Source: Nitrospinota bacterium (lineage in GTDB: Bacteria > Nitrospinota > Nitrospinia > UBA9942). From it: a DNA stretch of 27,554 nucleotides. The notes under the pieces were generated by a model. It was not told the DNA's origin and did not search any database. It saw nothing but the letters and a program-made list of their open reading frames with translations. This document shows, one piece after another, positions 14,323 to 23,006 of the stretch (the first letter of the stretch is position 1; each line of letters begins with the position of its first letter). Location of the stretch: assembly GCA_016234205.1 (NCBI GenBank), contig JACRGN010000001.1, forward strand, positions 1 through 27,554. The letters run 5' to 3'. The translations under genes were made by a program, and so were the position numbers.

Positions 14323-15345
14323 ATGATAAGAGAGGCAATTGCAAAGGTCATAGAGAAAAAAAATCTGACAGAGGCTGAGATGGTCGGCACTTTTGATGAG
14401 ATTATGAGTGGCGGTGCAAGCCCTGCCCAGATAGGTGCTTTTATAACTGCCTTAAGGATGAAGGGAGAAACCATAGAAGAGATCACAGGTGCTGCGAGGG
14501 TTATGAGGGAGAAGGCTCTGCATATAAAGACAAAGGCTAAGATGATTGTTGATACATGCGGGACAGGTGGTGATGAATCAGGGACATTCAATATATCAAC
14601 GACAGCGGCTTTTGTAGCGGCAGGTGCAGGGCTTACAGTTGCAAAGCATGGCAATAAGTCCGTATCAAGCAAGTCAGGAAGTGCTGATGTATTGAGGTCT
14701 CTCGGCGTTAATATTGAGGTAGAGGTATCTCATGTAGAGAGGTGTCTTGATGAAATCGGCATAGGTTTTCTCTTTGCACCGCTTCTGCATGGTGCAATGA
14801 AGCATGCAATAGGTCCCAGAAGAGAGATAGGGATACGGACAATATTCAATATTTTGGGTCCGCTGACAAATCCTGCCGGGGCGCACTCACAGGTGCTCGG
14901 CGTTTACGATGCTAAATTAACTGAGCCTCTATCAAGGGTTCTGCAGAATCTCGGAAGCACTCATGTGTTTGTCGTGCATGGTGCAGATGGGCTGGATGAG
15001 ATAACACTTACAGGAAAGACCTATATATCGGAGCTTAAATATGGGGAGATAGGAAATTATGAAATCCTTCCCGAAGATTTTGGTTTTAAAAGATGTAAGA
15101 AAGAAGAACTTCTTGGTGGGGATTCGGAGACAAATGCCCGAATTACGCTTGATATACTGAAAGGTGAAAATGGTCCCCACAGGGATATTGTCCTTCTCAA
15201 TGCCGGTGCCGCGATTGTAGCAGGGGGGAAGGCAAAGGATTTAAGAGAGGGATTGAAGGCTGCATCTGAATCTATAGACTCAGGGATGGCAATGAAAAAA
15301 CTTGATGGCTTGAGAAGACTGACTAATGAATATAGGGAATCATAA
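14323..15345 (+). CDS. trpD: Anthranilate phosphoribosyltransferase
   Basis: 340 residues, the usual length. Joins phosphoribosyl pyrophosphate to anthranilate in tryptophan synthesis. Key segments: DTCGTGGDESGTFNIST (about 77-93, PRPP/metal loop), KHGNKSVSSKSGSADVLRSL (substrate loop), and GPRREIGIRTIFNILGPLTN. GGGGAGGG precedes the ATG by 11 bases. trpC follows 72 bases later, separated by a word hairpin. Confidence 0.96.
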   Translation: MIREAIAKVIEKKNLTEAEMVGTFDEIMSGGASPAQIGAFITALRMKGETIEEITGAARVMREKALHIKTKAKMIVDTCGTGGDESGTFNISTTAAFVAAGAGLTVAKHGNKSVSSKSGSADVLRSLGVNIEVEVSHVERCLDEIGIGFLFAPLLHGAMKHAIGPRREIGIRTIFNILGPLTNPAGAHSQVLGVYDAKLTEPLSRVLQNLGSTHVFVVHGADGLDEITLTGKTYISELKYGEIGNYEILPEDFGFKRCKKEELLGGDSETNARITLDILKGENGPHRDIVLLNAGAAIVAGGKAKDLREGLKAASESIDSGMAMKKLDGLRRLTNEYRES

Positions 15346-15350
15346 ATTAA

Positions 15351-15412
15351 GTGTCAGTGAATAGTGTCAGCGACAGTAAAAAAAACTGACACTAAAAACT
15401 GACACTGACACT
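15351..15412. repeat. Paired-word hairpin, TGACAC type, trpD/trpC spacer
   Basis: The left arm (15351-15377) holds AGTGTCAGT-type copies (GTGTCAGTGAATAGTGTCAG); the right arm (15385-15412) holds the complement (ACTGACACT, repeated). The loop is A-rich. The hairpin fills the spacer from just after the trpD stop to 5 bases before the trpC ATG, and no Shine-Dalgarno is visible. The same word makes the fliL/fliM spacer at 16943-17012. Confidence 0.85.
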
Positions 15413-15417
15413 GATAT

Positions 15418-16218
15418 ATGCTTTCAAAAATAATCAAAAGTAAAAAAGAAGAGGTAGAATATTTAAAAACAAAAACTCCTGTTTCGGAACTCAAATCAAA
15501 GATAAGAGATATGGAAGAGACAAGGGGATTTTTGAAGGCACTGAAAAAGGATGAGGGTCAGAAGGAGAGGACAACTAAAATTATTGCAGAGATAAAAAAG
15601 GCATCTCCATCAAAGGGGATTATAAGGGAGGATTTCAACCCCTTCAAAATTGCTGAAATATATCAGGAGAACGGGGCATCTGCAATTTCTGTCCTTACTG
15701 ATAAGCTTTATTTTCAGGGCGATATCAATTACATTCCAGATATAAAAAAGATTGTTACTTTGCCTCTCTTAAGAAAGGATTTTATTATCCATGAATATCA
15801 AATCTTTGAGGCGAGAGCATACGGGGCTGATGCATTTCTCCTTATTGCAGGCATACTGGAAAAAAATCAGATGAAAGATTATATTCATATCGGTTCAGAA
15901 CTGGGGATGCCTGCACTTGTAGAGGTTCATAAAAAAAACGAATTGAATGATGTCCTGTCAATAAAGGCAGATTTAATAGGGATTAACAACAGGGACCTTG
16001 ATACCTTTAAGGTTGACATAAGAACAACTGAGAAATTGATAGAATATATACCGGAAGACATAACAGTTGTAAGTGAGAGCGGGATAGAAAAGAGGGACGA
16101 CATATTGCATCTTAAGGAGATTGGTGTTGATGTATTTCTGATAGGCGAGTTTTTGATGAAAGAAAAAGATATTGGGAAAAAACTTAAAGAACTTATTGGC
16201 ATTTCGTCAAAAGAATGA
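15418..16218 (+). CDS. trpC: Indole-3-glycerol phosphate synthase
   Basis: 266 residues, normal length for a single-domain IGPS. Closes the indole ring on CdRP. Diagnostic stretches: KIIAEIKKASPSKGIIREDF (catalytic Lys), PLLRKDFIIHEYQI, IGINNRDLDTFKVD and VVSESGIEKRDDI. The ATG directly follows the repeat hairpin, with no ribosome binding site. The next gene (fliL) is 197 bases away and has its own promoter, so trpC probably ends the trp unit. I saw no clear terminator. Confidence 0.96.
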   Translation: MLSKIIKSKKEEVEYLKTKTPVSELKSKIRDMEETRGFLKALKKDEGQKERTTKIIAEIKKASPSKGIIREDFNPFKIAEIYQENGASAISVLTDKLYFQGDINYIPDIKKIVTLPLLRKDFIIHEYQIFEARAYGADAFLLIAGILEKNQMKDYIHIGSELGMPALVEVHKKNELNDVLSIKADLIGINNRDLDTFKVDIRTTEKLIEYIPEDITVVSESGIEKRDDILHLKEIGVDVFLIGEFLMKEKDIGKKLKELIGISSKE

Positions 16219-16328
16219 CCTCTAACAATAATTTGACATAAGATGTTCCACAGGTATTGTCCATTTGAAGGTTAGGTAGTATAATAATATCAAAGAGTTA
16301 GTTAATAGTTGTCTGTTGTTTGTTTTTG

Positions 16329-16344
16329 TGGCACACCACTTGCA
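16329..16344 (+). promoter_or_regulatory. Sigma-54 promoter of the flagellar operon
   Basis: TGGCACACCACTTGCA matches the -24/-12 consensus (TGGCAC-N5-TTGCA) with the GG and GC dinucleotides 12 bases apart. It lies 72 bases before the fliL ATG, predicting a start near 16356. This implies control by RpoN and a bacterial enhancer-binding protein (FlrC/FleR-like), as in many polar flagellates. No enhancer site could be identified in 16219-16328. Confidence 0.85.
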
Positions 16345-16415
16345 AAAATATTTATCAGTCAGTAATAGTTTGTCTCAATAGATTTATTTTCGTATAAATT
16401 TTTTAGGAGGTTCCA

Positions 16416-16940
16416 ATGGCGGCAGAAGAAAAAAAAGAAACAGTAGCAGAAGAACCCAAAGGAGGCAAGTCATTTGTAAAGATAATTATAATTGTCCTTG
16501 TAATTTTGATATTACTGGCTGTTCTTGGTGTAGGCGGGCTGATTGCCTGGAAAAAATATATTGCACCGGCTATCGGAATGGCACCTCATGAGGGAGGGGC
16601 AGTAGCTAAGAAGGAGAAAGAGGAGAGTGGCACAACACTGGGACCAATGCTTCCTTTAGAACCATTCATAGTAAATCTTGCAGAGCCGGGAGGAAAGAGG
16701 TTTATAAAGGTAACGATGGAGATTGAATTGGGGAGTAAAGAACTGGATGTAGAATTTAAAAATAAACTCCCTCAATTCAAAGACCACATTATAACTGTAT
16801 TGAGCAGTAAGACAATGGATGAGGTAATAACTGCTGAGGGGAAGTTTAAGCTTAAAGAAGATATAATGGCGAGAATCAATCAGAATCTTAAAACAGGTGT
16901 TGTAAAGAATATCTTTTTTACAGAGTTTGTAGTGCAGTAA
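16416..16940 (+). CDS. fliL: Flagellar basal body-associated protein FliL
   Basis: 174 residues. One membrane segment at about 20-46 (FVKIIIIVLVILILLAVLGV), a short periplasmic linker, then the FliL domain (PLEPFIVNLAEPGGKRFIKV; VLSSKTMDEVI; NIFFTEFVVQ at the end). FliL encircles or supports the stator near the MS ring. Strong Shine-Dalgarno AGGAGG 6 bases before the ATG. First gene behind the sigma-54 promoter. Confidence 0.93.
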   Translation: MAAEEKKETVAEEPKGGKSFVKIIIIVLVILILLAVLGVGGLIAWKKYIAPAIGMAPHEGGAVAKKEKEESGTTLGPMLPLEPFIVNLAEPGGKRFIKVTMEIELGSKELDVEFKNKLPQFKDHIITVLSSKTMDEVITAEGKFKLKEDIMARINQNLKTGVVKNIFFTEFVVQ

Positions 16941-16942
16941 AC

Positions 16943-17012
16943 CAGTGTTAGTGTCAGTGGTCAGTGTCAGCAAAAATCCTTTAACTGACACTTACACTAA
17001 TTACTGACACTA
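16943..17012. repeat. Paired-word hairpin, TGACAC type, fliL/fliM spacer
   Basis: The left arm (16943-16970) reads AGTGTTAGTGTCAGT then GGTCAGTGTCAG; the right arm (16984-17012) reads ACTGACACTTACACTAATTA then CTGACACT. The arms pair over most of their length. Same word as at 15351-15412. It fills the 87-base spacer. Confidence 0.85.
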
Positions 17013-17027
17013 AAGTGTGGGGTTTTT

Positions 17028-18020
17028 ATGGCACAGATTTTATCACAGGAAGAGGTAGATGCCCTTCTGAGGGGCGTGACCGACGGAGAGATTGAAACAG
17101 AGACAGAAGAGGCCGTTGATGAGTCAGGTATTGTATCTTATGACCTGACAAGCCAGGAGAGGATTATCAGGGGGAGGATGCCGACCCTTGATATAATTAA
17201 CCAGAGGTTCACAAGACTTTTTAGAAACTCCCTCTCTTCATCACTCCGCAAGGTGCTTGATGTGAGCACGGTCTCTACCGATACAGTGAAGTTTGGAGAA
17301 TTTATAAAATCCCTTCCGGTGCCTGCAAGCCTTCATATATTCAAGATGGATCCATTAAGAGGGTTTGCCCTGTTTATTGCAGAGAGCAAGCTTGTGTTTG
17401 CACTTGTGGATACATTTTTCGGCGGCGGCGGCAATGTATCCATGAAGATAGAGGGCAGGGACTTCACTACGATTGAGCAGAGGATGATAAAAAAGGTGGT
17501 ACTTATGGCACTTGAGGACTTAGAAAAGGCATGGAAGCCTGTTCATAATGTAACCATAAGTTTCGTGAGGTCAGAGGTAAATCCGCAGTTTGCAGCAATA
17601 GTGCCGCCTACCGATGTAGTTGTAGTAATACTCTTTGAAATTGAGATGGACCAGGTATCAGGCACTATTACCGTATGTCTCCCATATTCCACAATTGAAC
17701 CTATTATTGGAAAACTAAAGGCAGGATTCCAGAGCGACCAGTTAGAGGTTGACCAGCTATGGATAAAGAGGCTCAGGGAGAGGATGCTTGAGGCACAGGT
17801 AGAGGTTGTCGTTGAATTGGGTAAAGCAATAATTACAAGTAAAGACCTCGTGAATTTTAAGGTCGGCGATATAATTCAACTGGACAATGATGTTAATGAT
17901 GAGTTGAATGTAAAAGTAGAGGGAGTTTCAAAGTTTAGAGGATACCCCGGCACCATGAAGGGGAGTAAGGCTGTCCAGGTATCCTCTATAATAGCAAGGG
18001 GAGGGAAGAAATATGGCTGA
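17028..18020 (+). CDS. fliM: Flagellar motor switch protein FliM
   Basis: 330 residues. The N-terminus MAQILSQEEVDALL is the CheY-P-binding EIDALL-like peptide. The middle CheC/X-like domain contains FFGGGG (about 129-134) and the C-terminal SpoA domain begins near 250 (AQVEVVVELGKAIITSKDLV). It forms the C-ring with FliN and FliG and sets rotation direction. The ribosome binding site is weak (GGGG). The gene overlaps fliN by 8 bases. Confidence 0.97.
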   Translation: MAQILSQEEVDALLRGVTDGEIETETEEAVDESGIVSYDLTSQERIIRGRMPTLDIINQRFTRLFRNSLSSSLRKVLDVSTVSTDTVKFGEFIKSLPVPASLHIFKMDPLRGFALFIAESKLVFALVDTFFGGGGNVSMKIEGRDFTTIEQRMIKKVVLMALEDLEKAWKPVHNVTISFVRSEVNPQFAAIVPPTDVVVVILFEIEMDQVSGTITVCLPYSTIEPIIGKLKAGFQSDQLEVDQLWIKRLRERMLEAQVEVVVELGKAIITSKDLVNFKVGDIIQLDNDVNDELNVKVEGVSKFRGYPGTMKGSKAVQVSSIIARGGKKYG

Positions 18021-18477
18021 TGAAGAAAAGACTACATCAGAAGGAGGGGCAGAAGCCTCTTCAGGGTCAGGCTTTGAAGATATCTCCTGGGAAGATGCAG
18101 CATCTGATTTAGAAAAACAGAAAGAAATGCTCAGGGCTGATGCAGAAAAACCGAAGGAAGAGACACAACCTGCTAGGTATGAGGCACCTGCCGCTGTATC
18201 GGTTGCAGAAAAAGATACAAGAAATATTGACCTCATTCTTGATATACCGCTTCAGGTTAGTGTTGAACTGGGAAGGACAAAGATGCTGATAAATGACCTG
18301 CTTCAGCTTGGACAGGGGTCAGTTATTGAGTTGTCAAAGTTAGTGGGTGAACCTCTTGAAATTTTTGTGAATGAGAAATTAGTTGCAAAGGGTGATGTTG
18401 TGGTAGTAAATGAAAAATTTGGCGTCAGGTTGACTGATATTGTCAGTCCGGTAGAGAGGATTGAGACTCTGAAGTAG
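18013..18477 (+). CDS. fliN: Flagellar motor switch protein FliN
   Basis: 154 residues. The first 70 are acidic and low in complexity (SGSGFEDISWEDAASDLEKQ), followed by a SpoA domain at about 74-150 (LDIPLQVSVELGRTKMLIND, then LLQLGQGSVIELSKLVGEPL). It forms the base of the C-ring and docks the export ATPase complex. GGGGAGGG precedes the ATG within fliM. Confidence 0.97.
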   Translation: MADEEKTTSEGGAEASSGSGFEDISWEDAASDLEKQKEMLRADAEKPKEETQPARYEAPAAVSVAEKDTRNIDLILDIPLQVSVELGRTKMLINDLLQLGQGSVIELSKLVGEPLEIFVNEKLVAKGDVVVVNEKFGVRLTDIVSPVERIETLK

Positions 18478-18488
18478 GAGAAAATAAA

Positions 18489-19786
18489 ATGACCAAAAAC
18501 CTTATTAAAACCACAGATGAACACAGATTAGCACAGACGCCGTTCCTGCGAAAGCAGGAATCTATTTCCTTATACTGGATTCCCGTTTTCACGGGAATGA
18601 CATTTCTGTGTTTATCTGTGGTTGTTTTTATGATGCCTTCTGAGACATGGGCGTCTCAGAACTATCTGCAAAATTTAAAGGTTTATAAAAACCCGGATGA
18701 ACTGAGGGTTGTAATGGATTTCTTATCTCCAATTAAGGCAGAGCCTGTCCCATCATTCTATGAGAAGTCTGTTCAATTTGATATGCCGGACACATATATT
18801 CATCCTGCAAAGAGGGTATTTGAAGTAGGAGACGAATTTTTGAAATATGTATATGCCCTTCAGCATTCCAAAGACAAGGTCCGGATGAGATTATTAGTTT
18901 CACAGAGCGGCATTAGTTTAAAAGACAGGCTGTCAGTGCTGAGGGATGATAAAAACCTCATTATAGTAATTAAAAAGACAGCAGCATCTAAGGGTCAGGA
19001 GACTGCTGCCATTAAATCCAAAATTAAGAATATAAAACCTGTCCCCGAATTATTTAATCGGGGATCAGAAATCAATATTGCCGGTAGTCAAAAGGATTTA
19101 GAAATAAGAAGTCAAGAACTGGGAGAGGGTGATCTGAAGTTACAGATGCAGAATATAGCTTCAGAACCTGATACTCAACAATCAAAGGCTGATATTAATA
19201 ATCCGGAGGGGACAAAGGCTGTAGAAAGTAAAATTGAAGAGGTTAAGCCGCAGCTTGCAATCCCGGATTCAAAAAACCAGACCTCAAATACGGAAACTAA
19301 GGGTGCAGGCAGCGGCTATTTAAAGTATCAAGAGCCTTTGCCTGTAGAGCCTCCTGATATGTCATCTGCTATTTTTAAAACTGTTACTGCCCTTGCAATA
19401 GTTCTTGCCGCTGTCCTGCTTATCTCCTATATTGCAAAAAAGGTTTTAAAGAAAAATGATATTGTATTTGGAAAAGATAAACTTATAAGGGTATTGGGAA
19501 CCAGCTATATAGGTGTAAAGAAGGCAATAACCTTATTAGATGTGGCAGGAGAGGTTTTGGTTATAGGCGTGACCAACAATAATATAACCATGCTGACAAA
19601 ACTTGAGAGTGAAGATGCTAAATCAAGGATTCAAGGGGTTAAGGGGTCAAGGGGTCAAGGGAGTGACTTTTCTTCTCACTCGAATCCTCGAACCCTTGAA
19701 TCCTCGAACCCTGCTCCAAAAGAAGAGATGGTTGCACAGATAGTCAGGACGATTCAGGAAAAAGTAAGGAAGTTAAAGAGGATACA

Positions 19787-19790
<4 letters not shown>
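18489..19790 (+). CDS. fliO: FliO-like flagellar export protein with periplasmic AMIN-like domain
   Basis: 433 residues, much longer than the usual 100-230. Parts in order: an N-terminal signal-like segment (1-55) built largely from nested palindromes, ending MMPSETWA; an AMIN-like domain (about 57-165; NLKVYKNPDELRVVMDFLSP ... KVRMRLLVSQ ... NLIIVIK); a polar linker (170-290); one membrane segment (about 297-318; VTALAIVLAAVLLISYIAKK); and the FliO cytoplasmic domain (KLIRVLGTSYIGVKKAITLL, then VLVIGVTNNNITML). Residues about 379-409 come from a second repeat. FliO assists assembly of the FliP-FliR export gate. The AMIN-like part suggests binding to peptidoglycan or an envelope partner. GGAG precedes the ATG; the stop overlaps the fliP GTG. 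Confidence 0.85.
18509..18623. repeat. Nested palindromes within the fliO signal region
   Basis: The outer arms AACCACAGATGAACACAGA (18509-18527) and its complement (18605-18623) match at 18 of 19 positions. Between them lie two hairpins: TTCCTGC-GAAA-GCAGGAA (18543-18560) and ATTCCCGT-TTTC-ACGGGAAT (18579-18598), a pair like the dRS3-type repeats of other bacteria (translated RKQES ... WIPVFTGMT). The insertion keeps the frame. Confidence 0.9.
19622..19713. repeat. Paired-word inverted repeat in the fliO C-terminal region
   Basis: The left arm (19622-19662) has TCAAGGGGTTAAGGGG-like copies; the right arm (19680-19713) has CGAATCCTCGAACCCTTGAA-like copies. It is translated as low-complexity GVKGSRGQGSDFSSHSNP and keeps the FliO frame open after the conserved domain. 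Confidence 0.8.
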
Positions 19791-20608
<818 letters not shown>

Positions 20609-20651
20609 CAAATTTAAATATCAGAATTCAAGAACAAAAGAAAAAGATTAT

Positions 20652-20727
20652 TAACCACAGATGGACACAGATAAACACGGATAAAAATTTTAAAAAAAAG
20701 ATTTTGGTCTGTGAAAGTCCGTGGCTA
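20652..20727. repeat. Paired-word hairpin, ACAGATGGACACAG type, fliP/fliQ spacer
   Basis: The left arm (20652-20682) holds AACCACAGATGGACACAG and AAACACGGAT; the right arm (20704-20727) holds TTGGTCTGTGAAAGTCCGTG, a diverged complement. The arms enclose an A/T-rich loop. Same word family as the outer arms in fliO. The 20609-20651 stretch has only A-rich words. Confidence 0.75.
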
Positions 20728-20738
20728 AAAGGAATTAT

Positions 20739-21008
20739 ATGACTCAGGAGTTTATTTTAGATTTTGGGAGAGAGGCGCTGCAGACAACAATATTGGTTTC
20801 TGCACCTATGCTCGGCTTCGGGCTTGTGATAGGGGTTATTGTAAGCATCTTTCAGGCTGTTACATCTATTCAGGAGATGACCCTGACATTTATTCCGAAG
20901 ATACTTGCGGTTATGCTTGCCATGGTGCTTTTTTTCCCATGGATGCTTCAGCTTATGCTGAGCTATACATCAAAGATAATTATTAATATACCAATGTATA
21001 TCAGATAA
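20739..21008 (+). CDS. fliQ: Flagellar export gate protein FliQ
   Basis: 89 residues, the usual FliQ length, with two membrane segments (about 15-38 and 52-72). MTQEFILDFGREALQTTILV and FQAVTSIQEMTLTFIPKIL are characteristic. ATG at 20739 is chosen over an in-frame GTG at 20721 inside the repeat arm, because AAGGA stands 6 bases before it and the length fits the family. Confidence 0.95.
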   Translation: MTQEFILDFGREALQTTILVSAPMLGFGLVIGVIVSIFQAVTSIQEMTLTFIPKILAVMLAMVLFFPWMLQLMLSYTSKIIINIPMYIR

Positions 21009-21014
21009 AAATTT

Positions 21015-21794
21015 ATGTTATTTGATTTTCCTTTACATAGAATGCAGCAGTTTATATTTGTATTTGTCAGGGTAGGGGCAATACTTATCTCATTACCTTT
21101 CTTCGGGAGTGGGAATGTTCCTGCGAGACTTAAGACAAGTCTTGCCTTTCTCGTCAGCCTCATAGCATATCCATTAATAAAATTTGACGGCATAATATTT
21201 CCGTCGGGTGTATTCCCTCTCTCTATAGCACTATCATCCGAGGTGTTTATAGGGCTTATCATAGGACACGCATCCCGTCTGGTCTTTGCAGGAGTTCAAA
21301 TGGCGGGGCATTTGATAGGATTTCAGATGGGATTCGGTATCGTAAATGTGATTGACCCATCTACAAGCTCTCAGGTCTCAGTGACATCTCAGTTTGAGAA
21401 TATCCTCGCAATGCTTATATTCCTTTCAATTAATGCCCATCACTGGTTTTTAAAAGGTATTGTTGAAAGCTTCAGCCTTGTCCCTTTGCTCGGATTTCAT
21501 TTTACGGGCGCAGTTGCAAATATAATGATTGATATATTCAAGAATGTATTTATTATTGGCATCAAATTGGGGGCTCCGGTTATTGCAGCCCTCTTTTTTA
21601 CTACCATAGCATTGGGATTGGTTGCAAGGACAGTCCCCCAGATAAATGTATTTATAATCGGCTTTCCCCTCCAGATTGGTATAGGCCTCCTGATGATGGG
21701 GCTCACTATGTCATTTTTCAATATGGCAATGAAGGGTGCATTCATTCAGATGGGGAATGATATGTATCTGCTAATGAAGGGAATGAGACAATAA
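21015..21794 (+). CDS. fliR: Flagellar export gate protein FliR
   Basis: 259 residues with about six hydrophobic segments, the normal size. Diagnostic stretches: FVFVRVGAILISLPFFGSGN, VPARLKTSLAFLVSLI, GHASRLVFAGVQMAGHLIGF and GFGIVNVIDPSTSSQVSV. Completes the FliP-FliQ-FliR gate. Starts 6 bases after fliQ; the ribosome binding site is weak, consistent with coupling. Confidence 0.96.
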   Translation: MLFDFPLHRMQQFIFVFVRVGAILISLPFFGSGNVPARLKTSLAFLVSLIAYPLIKFDGIIFPSGVFPLSIALSSEVFIGLIIGHASRLVFAGVQMAGHLIGFQMGFGIVNVIDPSTSSQVSVTSQFENILAMLIFLSINAHHWFLKGIVESFSLVPLLGFHFTGAVANIMIDIFKNVFIIGIKLGAPVIAALFFTTIALGLVARTVPQINVFIIGFPLQIGIGLLMMGLTMSFFNMAMKGAFIQMGNDMYLLMKGMRQ

Positions 21795-21796
21795 AT

Positions 21797-21865
21797 AAGG
21801 AAAGGCTAAGGTCAAGGTTAAGGCTAAGGAAAAGATTTTCTCAACCTAAACCTTAACCTCAACCT
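21797..21865. repeat. Paired-word hairpin, TTAAGG type, fliR/flhB spacer
   Basis: The left arm (21797-21830) reads as AAGGCTAAGGTCAAGGTTAA and further copies; the right arm (21842-21865) as CAACCTAAACCTTAACCTCA. It ends 9 bases before the flhB ATG, and no Shine-Dalgarno is present. Confidence 0.88.
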
Positions 21866-21874
21866 GTATTTTTT

Positions 21875-22945
21875 ATGGCAGAGATAGACGATAAAGAGCA
21901 ACGAAGTGAAGAGGCTTCGGAAAAGCGGCGCAGGGAGACGAGGGAGAAAGGCAGATTTGCCCAGAGCAGGGAGGTAACATCTGTTTTTGTCCTCATGGGG
22001 AGCCTCCTTACATTTTATTATTTTGGTATTTATACAGTGGATAAGCTTACCAAATTTATGCGTGGTGTTCTCTTAGAGTCAGCCACTTTCAGCATAACAG
22101 CTTCAAATGCCTACCCATTTATTTTTCAGATAATAAAAGAGTCCATAGTTATTATGACTCCTTTAATAGTAATCATCATTATAGCCGGCATAACTGCAAA
22201 TATTATACAGGCAGGTGGAATTGTGTTTTCATTAGACCCCATTACACCTAAATTTTCAAGGATAGACCCCCTTAAGGGTATGGCAAGGATATTCTCCAAA
22301 CAGGCTCTGGCAGAATTATTCAAGTCACTTTTCAAAATCGGGATTGTGAGCTTCATAGCATTTATTACAGTAAAGGGTGAATTTGACCATATCCCCTCTC
22401 TGATGGATATGGAGAATGGCCAGATATTATTATACATATCTCAAATCTCTTTCAAGATTATATTTCGGACATTCTTGGTTCTTTTGATACTTGCTGCAAT
22501 AGACTTCGGATTTCAAAAGTGGAGTTTTGAGCAGAGCATAAAGATGACCAAACAGGAGATAAAGGATGAGAGAAAAGAGGCTGAGGGTGACCCGAGGGTA
22601 AAGGCAAGGATAAGGAGTATTCAGCTGCAGGTGGCAAGGAAAAGGATGATGGCAGCCGTACCAAAGGCAGATGTGGTTATAACAAACCCCATACATCTAT
22701 CTATTGCAATTAAATACGATAGGGAAAAGATGCTGGCGCCTGAGGTCGTGGCAAAAGGGGCAGGGTTCATTGCTGAAAAAATAAAGGAGATTGCAAGGAA
22801 GTCAGGCATTCCGGTAGTAGAAGATAAACCTGTAGCGAGGATGCTTTATAAAACAGTGGATATAGGGAGTGCAGTACCGACTACGCTATACAAGGCAGTG
22901 GCTGAGATACTGGCGTATGTGTATAAACTAAAAAGCAAAGGTTAA
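21875..22945 (+). CDS. flhB: Flagellar export switch protein FlhB
   Basis: 356 residues. N-terminal membrane part with four hydrophobic segments (about 33-52, 92-115, 150-166, 190-212), then the cytoplasmic domain with the helical linker (KMTKQEIKDERKEAEGDPRV) and the autocleavage site. FlhB switches export from rod/hook to filament substrates. The cleavage motif reads N271-P-I-H274 (TNPIHLSIAIKY) instead of the near-universal NPTH. The stop lies within the first arm of the next hairpin. No ribosome binding site is seen. Confidence 0.96.
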   Translation: MAEIDDKEQRSEEASEKRRRETREKGRFAQSREVTSVFVLMGSLLTFYYFGIYTVDKLTKFMRGVLLESATFSITASNAYPFIFQIIKESIVIMTPLIVIIIIAGITANIIQAGGIVFSLDPITPKFSRIDPLKGMARIFSKQALAELFKSLFKIGIVSFIAFITVKGEFDHIPSLMDMENGQILLYISQISFKIIFRTFLVLLILAAIDFGFQKWSFEQSIKMTKQEIKDERKEAEGDPRVKARIRSIQLQVARKRMMAAVPKADVVITNPIHLSIAIKYDREKMLAPEVVAKGAGFIAEKIKEIARKSGIPVVEDKPVARMLYKTVDIGSAVPTTLYKAVAEILAYVYKLKSKG

Positions 22946-22998
22946 GGCTTAGGTTAAGGTTTAGATTTCCTCAGCCTCAGCCTTGACCTTAACCTTAA
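22939..22998. repeat. Paired-word hairpin, TTAAGG type, flhB/flhA spacer
   Basis: The left arm (22939-22963, AGGTTAAGGCTTAGGTTAAG) contains the flhB stop codon; the right arm (22970-22998) is CTCAGCCTCAGCCTTGACCT then TAACCTTAA. It ends 8 bases before the flhA ATG. Confidence 0.88.
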
Positions 22999-23006
22999 TA
23001 TTATTT

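Noticed and set aside
20721..20738. GTG start for FliQ giving MAKRNY
   Set aside because: It lies at the end of a repeat arm; ATG at 20739 has AAGGA upstream and gives the usual 89 residues.
22430..22696. Minus-strand ORFs opposite flhB, flhA, flhF and trpD
   Set aside because: They lie antisense to strongly conserved genes, have no family resemblance and no ribosome binding sites; shadows of the real genes.
22983..23006. TTG start for FlhA giving MTLTLILF
   Set aside because: These codons lie within the hairpin arm; the ATG at 23007 gives the normal FlhA N-terminus.
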